Shown: one piece after another, positions 7,323-9,083 of the stretch
Position numbering within the stretch: the first letter of the stretch is position 1
How the letters are laid out: each line of letters starts with the position of its first letter
Source: Caldisericia bacterium
GTDB lineage: Bacteria > Caldisericota > Caldisericia > UBA6126 > JAGPKI01
Length of the DNA: 9,083 nucleotides
Reading direction: 5' to 3'
Assembly (NCBI GenBank): GCA_018054005.1
Contig: JAGPKI010000056.1
Span: forward strand, 1-9,083
Position numbers and translations under genes: made by a program
The notes under the pieces: generated by a model
The model's database searches: none
Seen by the model: the letters and a program-made list of their open reading frames with translations, nothing else
What the model was told of the DNA's origin: nothing

Positions 7323-8092
7323 TACTTTCCTTTGTTAGTTTTCCTGTTAATACTTTTTATCTCTTTGGTTAATTCTTTTAGACTCATGGAAATTTCATAT
7401 AATAAGTTAATTGCGACATTTCTCATATCTTCAGGAAAAGGTTCTGAAAATCGAGAGTTGTCTCTGTATGAACTTCTTCTCGTTTCCCTTGGAAAAAAGT
7501 TAAAGAAGTCTTCATCGCTATATTCAGACATATAATCGCCATCGTAGTCATCAAGATTCTCATCAAACTCTTCATTTATTGAATTGATTTGTGAAATGAT
7601 AGAAAATCTTTTTTGTGCTTCAATCTCATCATATGGTTTTCCATGACCCTCAGGAACACTTAGAAAAGCTGTCGGAAAACAAATAATTTCTTTTTTTCCA
7701 TTAAGAGTTAATAAATCAAACTCATTACTGAGTCCATAGAGTACATATGGAGAGGTCATATAAATTTCGCCAGTTCTAATTACAAAAATAACTGTCCCTT
7801 TAACTGGATACTCTTTTTTTAAGCTATCGAATTGTTCCAAGTAACGTTCAAAAATATCTTTTTCAAGTACTACATAACGATTCCAATCTATCTTTTTTGA
7901 TAATACCGGAAAGACTTCAAGAAAATTATCATTTATTCTATCCATAAATTTTACGAGACAGAAAGTTTTATCAGACCTTACAAAAGCTATGTCATTACAG
8001 ATATTTTTTGAGGTGATATGCTTTTCGCTAAGTTCCTTTTTTAAAAGGCTCTTAACTACTCTTTTTGCTTCAATTAAATTCTTCGCACTCAA
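7322..8092 (-). CDS. Unrecognised 256-residue protein heading the pth-mfd operon
   Basis: I do not recognise a family. Residues 1-30 look like a basic helix. Residues 33-150 have the rhythm of a compact alpha/beta domain, with strands around IAFVRS (35-40), FCLVKFM (44-50), YVVLEK (73-78), TVIFVIRTGEIYMTS (100-114) and KEIICFPTAFLSVPEG (134-149). Residues 172-197 are a strongly acidic, Tyr-containing tract (EEFDENLDDYDGDYMSEY and onward) that is probably disordered, followed by an Arg/Ser-rich tract (about 201-216) and a C-terminal amphipathic, Lys-rich helix (220-250) that could form a coiled coil. There is no signal peptide or membrane segment. The start is TTG 8092, with GGAGG 8 nt upstream; a TTG at 8099 is out of frame and too close to the SD. 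Being first in the operon and coupled to pth suggests a housekeeping or regulatory role, but the function is unknown. Confidence 0.85.
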   Translation of the reverse strand: MSAKNLIEAKRVVKSLLKKELSEKHITSKNICNDIAFVRSDKTFCLVKFMDRINDNFLEVFPVLSKKIDWNRYVVLEKDIFERYLEQFDSLKKEYPVKGTVIFVIRTGEIYMTSPYVLYGLSNEFDLLTLNGKKEIICFPTAFLSVPEGHGKPYDEIEAQKRFSIISQINSINEEFDENLDDYDGDYMSEYSDEDFFNFFPRETRRSSYRDNSRFSEPFPEDMRNVAINLLYEISMSLKELTKEIKSINRKTNKGK

Positions 8093-8100
8093 TTTTCAAT

Positions 8101-8105
8101 CCTCC
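8101..8105 (-). promoter_or_regulatory. Ribosome binding site fixing a TTG start
   Basis: GGAGG on the minus strand lies 8 nt before TTG 8092. A nearer TTG at 8099 is separated from it by a single base and is in another frame, so the spacing supports TTG 8092 as the start of the unrecognised gene. Confidence 0.75.
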
Positions 8106-8130
8106 AAACTTTATAAAACTAACTATATAT

Positions 8131-8160
8131 ATTATACATTTATTTATTTAAAAGTTTCAA
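8131..8160 (-). promoter_or_regulatory. Housekeeping-type promoter for the pth-mfd operon
   Basis: On the minus strand TTGAAA (8160-8155) is followed after 18 nt by a perfect TATAAT (8136-8131). Transcription would begin near 8124, giving a leader of about 30 nt before TTG 8092. This is the only strong sigma70-like pair I see just upstream of the six-gene block, and none of the internal junctions is long enough to hold a separate promoter between genes. Confidence 0.7.
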
Positions 8161-8254
8161 ATTAATTATAATTAGGTCATATAAGTATTTATTATAATTA
8201 CTACTATAGCGGTGTATAAATCAAGATTATTTCAATTTATCATGTCCAAAAAGA

Positions 8255-8282
8255 TTGACAAAAATATAAGATTATTTATTAT
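8255..8282 (+). promoter_or_regulatory. Strong plus-strand promoter candidate with no gene directly downstream
   Basis: TTGACA (8255-8260), a 16-nt spacer and TATTAT (8277-8282, five of six consensus bases) would start transcription near 8289. No open reading frame with a ribosome binding site follows until 8818, over 500 nt away. It may give a long leader for that gene, a small RNA, or be a chance match in AT-rich DNA. Confidence 0.4.
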
Positions 8283-8314
8283 ATTAAACATTTAATTAAA
8301 ACATATGTTTAATA
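8282..8314. repeat. 10-bp inverted repeat at the +1 region of the 8255 promoter
   Basis: TATTAAACAT (8282-8291) and its exact complement ATGTTTAATA (8305-8314) flank a 13-nt centre. Two shorter perfect palindromes are nested in it: TTTAATTAAA (8291-8300) and AAACATATGTTT (8299-8310). An all-AT stem would be weak in RNA, so a protein-binding operator is the more natural reading. The AT-rich background raises the chance of coincidence. Confidence 0.5.
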
Positions 8315-8408
8315 ATTTTGATTTGTAAGGATCTACGACTCCTTTTTCGTCCAAATCACGTTGTAAAGTAAAAAGTGACCAATTTACACTTGCACCACAC
8401 CAGATCAT
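8292..8408 (-). other. Short 38-codon reading frame, possible gene remnant
   Basis: ATG 8408 to TAA 8292 encodes a peptide that begins MIWCGASVNWSLFTLQRD and continues LDEKGVVDPYKSKLLN. The amino-acid mix is protein-like and the DNA is less AT-rich than its surroundings. However, there is no Shine-Dalgarno sequence, an in-frame stop lies six codons before the ATG, and I recognise no family. It could be the relic of a gene end or mere chance. Confidence 0.15.
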
Positions 8409-8433
8409 TATTATAGAAGTTTATTATAGAAGT
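8408..8433. repeat. Perfect 13-bp tandem duplication
   Basis: TTATTATAGAAGT occurs twice head to tail, at 8408-8420 and 8421-8433, with no mismatch. It immediately follows the more GC-balanced island. It may be a slippage product or a duplicated target site; two copies are too few for a satellite. Confidence 0.85.
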
Positions 8434-8526
8434 GTATGTTATTATTATTTTTTATATTTTTAGGATTAATTTATTACATTGATATTAAAAAAGAAATGAA
8501 TGTCTTTTATACAAGAATAAAATTAG

Positions 8527-8554
8527 GAGATTCTTCACTTCGTTTAGAATGACA
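8527..8554. repeat. Single copy of a dispersed bacterial repeat (GATTCTTCRCTTCGYTYAGAATGACA type)
   Basis: The core ATTCTTCACTTCGTTTAGAA, followed by TGACA, matches from memory a short repeat seen many times in diverse bacterial genomes, usually with GCTTCGCTC in the middle. The ends ATTCT (8530-8534) and AGAAT (8546-8550) pair around an 11-nt loop. Read on the minus strand it encodes VILNEVKNL, one of the recurrent spurious peptides that this repeat produces in annotations. Only one copy lies in this window, so copy number cannot be shown here. Confidence 0.6.
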
Positions 8555-8654
8555 GAGCGGTTGTGATGATATTCATAAGTACATCTGCTAAAATACTACA
8601 CTTTCAGAACGAGAAAATAGATGTTTTTAACCGATAACTTTACTTTTACACCAC

Positions 8655-8724
8655 CAGCAACTTGGCTTATAGAGAGATATTACATATTTCATAATGATTT
8701 TACTTGAGGTGATTCAGCAACTTG
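8655..8724. repeat. CAGCAACTTG direct repeat ahead of the exported-protein gene
   Basis: CAGCAACTTG occurs at 8655-8664 and again at 8715-8724, exactly 60 bp apart. The second copy runs into the TTGACA -35 box, and the first continues as TTGGCT with a poor -10 candidate downstream. Paired boxes at this spacing could be binding sites for a regulator or a duplicated promoter segment. Confidence 0.55.
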
Positions 8725-8750
8725 ACAGGTTTCTTTTTTGATCTTAAATT
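8722..8750 (+). promoter_or_regulatory. Promoter for the exported-protein gene
   Basis: A perfect TTGACA (8722-8727), a 17-nt spacer and TAAATT (8745-8750, four of six consensus bases) point at the gene starting at 8818. The expected transcription start is near 8757, giving a leader of about 60 nt. The -35 box overlaps the second copy of a CAGCAACTTG repeat, which could be an operator. Confidence 0.6.
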
Positions 8751-8817
8751 AAAATGGCAAAATGTTTTTTATTGGACTAATTTGGGAGAAACAAAAATAT
8801 TTTTCTGGAGGTTAAAT

Positions 8818-9083
8818 ATGAAAAAGAACGTATTATGTTTATTATTTATCATATCAACCATTTTTTCTTTTTCCTTAATACCAAATATCTTATTTATATC
8901 TCCCTCTAAGAATGAAATAACTAATATTGGTTTTCAAAACCAATATTTTAAAGATATTTGCCTTGCTAAGGAAAGTAAAATCATAATTATCCTCCAGATT
9001 AACAATAAATATATGACAGTTAATGGAGTAAAGAAAGAAATAGACCCAGGAAGAGGGACAGTACCAGTTATCATAAAGGGTAG
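8818..9083 (+). CDS. N-terminus of an exported protein with a copper-amine-oxidase-N-like domain (3' end outside window)
   Basis: 88 codons and two bases are visible, open to the window edge. Residues 1-25 look like a signal peptide: Lys-Lys near the N-terminus, then a hydrophobic core (VLCLLFIISTIF) and a Pro/Asn break; the cleavage site is unclear. From about residue 57, IIILQINNKYMTVNGVKKEI followed by DPGRGTVPVIIKG matches the start of the domain annotated as copper amine oxidase N-terminal (the pattern x-VNG-x-x-x-x-(D)-x-P-V-I-x-x-GR-T-x-V-P-I-R). In most bacteria carrying it, this domain is a small extracellular or cell-surface module, often linked to other secreted domains, and does not indicate an amine oxidase. 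The rest of the protein is unseen. ATG 8818 has GGAGG (8807-8811) with a 6-nt spacer. It is transcribed divergently from the pth-mfd operon. Confidence 0.85.
   Translation, partial: MKKNVLCLLFIISTIFSFSLIPNILFISPSKNEITNIGFQNQYFKDICLAKESKIIIILQINNKYMTVNGVKKEIDPGRGTVPVIIKG

Larger units (their letters stand above)
8362..8650. repeat. Imperfect inverted and direct repeats bounding about 290 bp
   Basis: TGTAAAGTAAAAAGTG (8362-8377) faces TGTAAAAGTAAAGTT read on the minus strand from 8650 to 8636; the two share TGTAAA-(A)GTAAA with one base inserted. In addition, TTTACACTTGCACCACACCAG (8383-8403) and TTTACTTTTACACCACCAG (8639-8657) are similar in direct orientation apart from three mismatches and a 2-bp gap. 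CACCAC-rich strings are rare in this AT-rich region. This could be a degenerate non-autonomous element or the footprint of a transposon, but no transposase is present. Confidence 0.3.
8093..8817. other. Divergent AT-rich intergenic region, no confident gene
   Basis: This 725-bp gap separates two genes that both start at its ends and point away from each other, so it must carry promoters for both directions and needs no terminator. Most of it is extremely AT-rich. A visibly more GC-balanced island lies at about 8330-8405, and a second at about 8527-8660. The region holds promoter candidates, several repeats and a 38-codon reading frame, listed separately. I see no tRNA, rRNA, CRISPR or clear riboswitch in it. 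The mixture of repeats suggests a site where short mobile or degenerate sequences have accumulated. Confidence 0.8.

Noticed and set aside
8191..8224. Second minus-strand TATAAT (8196-8191) as an additional operon promoter
   Set aside because: The only -35-like string, TTGATT (8224-8219), is 22 nt away, too far, and the properly spaced hexamer TTTATA is poor.
8439..8461. T-rich tract as a rho-independent terminator
   Set aside because: No GC-containing hairpin precedes it; the upstream sequence can form only weak AT pairs.
8496..8552. 18-codon plus-strand frame beginning MNVFYTRIK and ending SLRLE
   Set aside because: Its second half is the dispersed repeat, which generates such peptide ends in many genomes, and there is no good ribosome binding site.
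1..9083. CRISPR array, tRNA, rRNA, toxin-antitoxin or phage-defence system
   Set aside because: No regularly spaced repeats, cloverleaf, rRNA-like sequence or defence-associated domain was seen. The MazG here is the tandem housekeeping type, which should not be confused with the MazEF toxin system.

Overview
The window comes from a low-GC (roughly 30%) bacterium with short Shine-Dalgarno-led genes, TTG and GTG starts, and lysine/glutamate-rich proteins. The partial gene at the right edge carries a copper-amine-oxidase-N-like domain, which is common in Firmicutes-type and deep-branching thermophilic anaerobes. The pth-mfd-mazG order resembles the Firmicutes chromosome core. I cannot name a genus; a thermophilic anaerobe (Firmicutes, Dictyoglomota or Caldisericota type) is a guess.

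Layout. Positions 1-8092 hold six tightly packed minus-strand genes that read as one operon, transcribed from right to left. In order they are: an unrecognised 256-residue protein (TTG start), peptidyl-tRNA hydrolase (pth, GTG start), transcription-repair coupling factor (mfd), a dual-specificity-phosphatase/MazG fusion, a family-4-type glycosyltransferase, and an (alpha/alpha)6-barrel-like partner protein that runs off the left edge. Every junction overlaps or is 6 nt apart, so translational coupling is likely. A promoter with TTGAAA/TATAAT boxes sits about 30 nt ahead of the first gene.

Positions 8093-8817 are a divergent, very AT-rich intergenic region. It contains the operon promoter, two plus-strand promoter candidates, a 10-bp inverted repeat at one of them, a perfect 13-bp tandem duplication, a decanucleotide direct repeat, imperfect terminal-repeat-like sequences, and one copy of what looks like a dispersed bacterial repeat. 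From 8818 a plus-strand gene for an exported protein starts and leaves the window.

The operon combines translation housekeeping (Pth), transcription-coupled repair (Mfd) and nucleotide-pool cleaning (MazG) with a two-gene carbohydrate module. The most notable item is the phosphatase-MazG fusion: it occupies the place where Bacillus has YabN, a methylase-MazG fusion, so the MazG partner domain appears to have been exchanged at a conserved locus.
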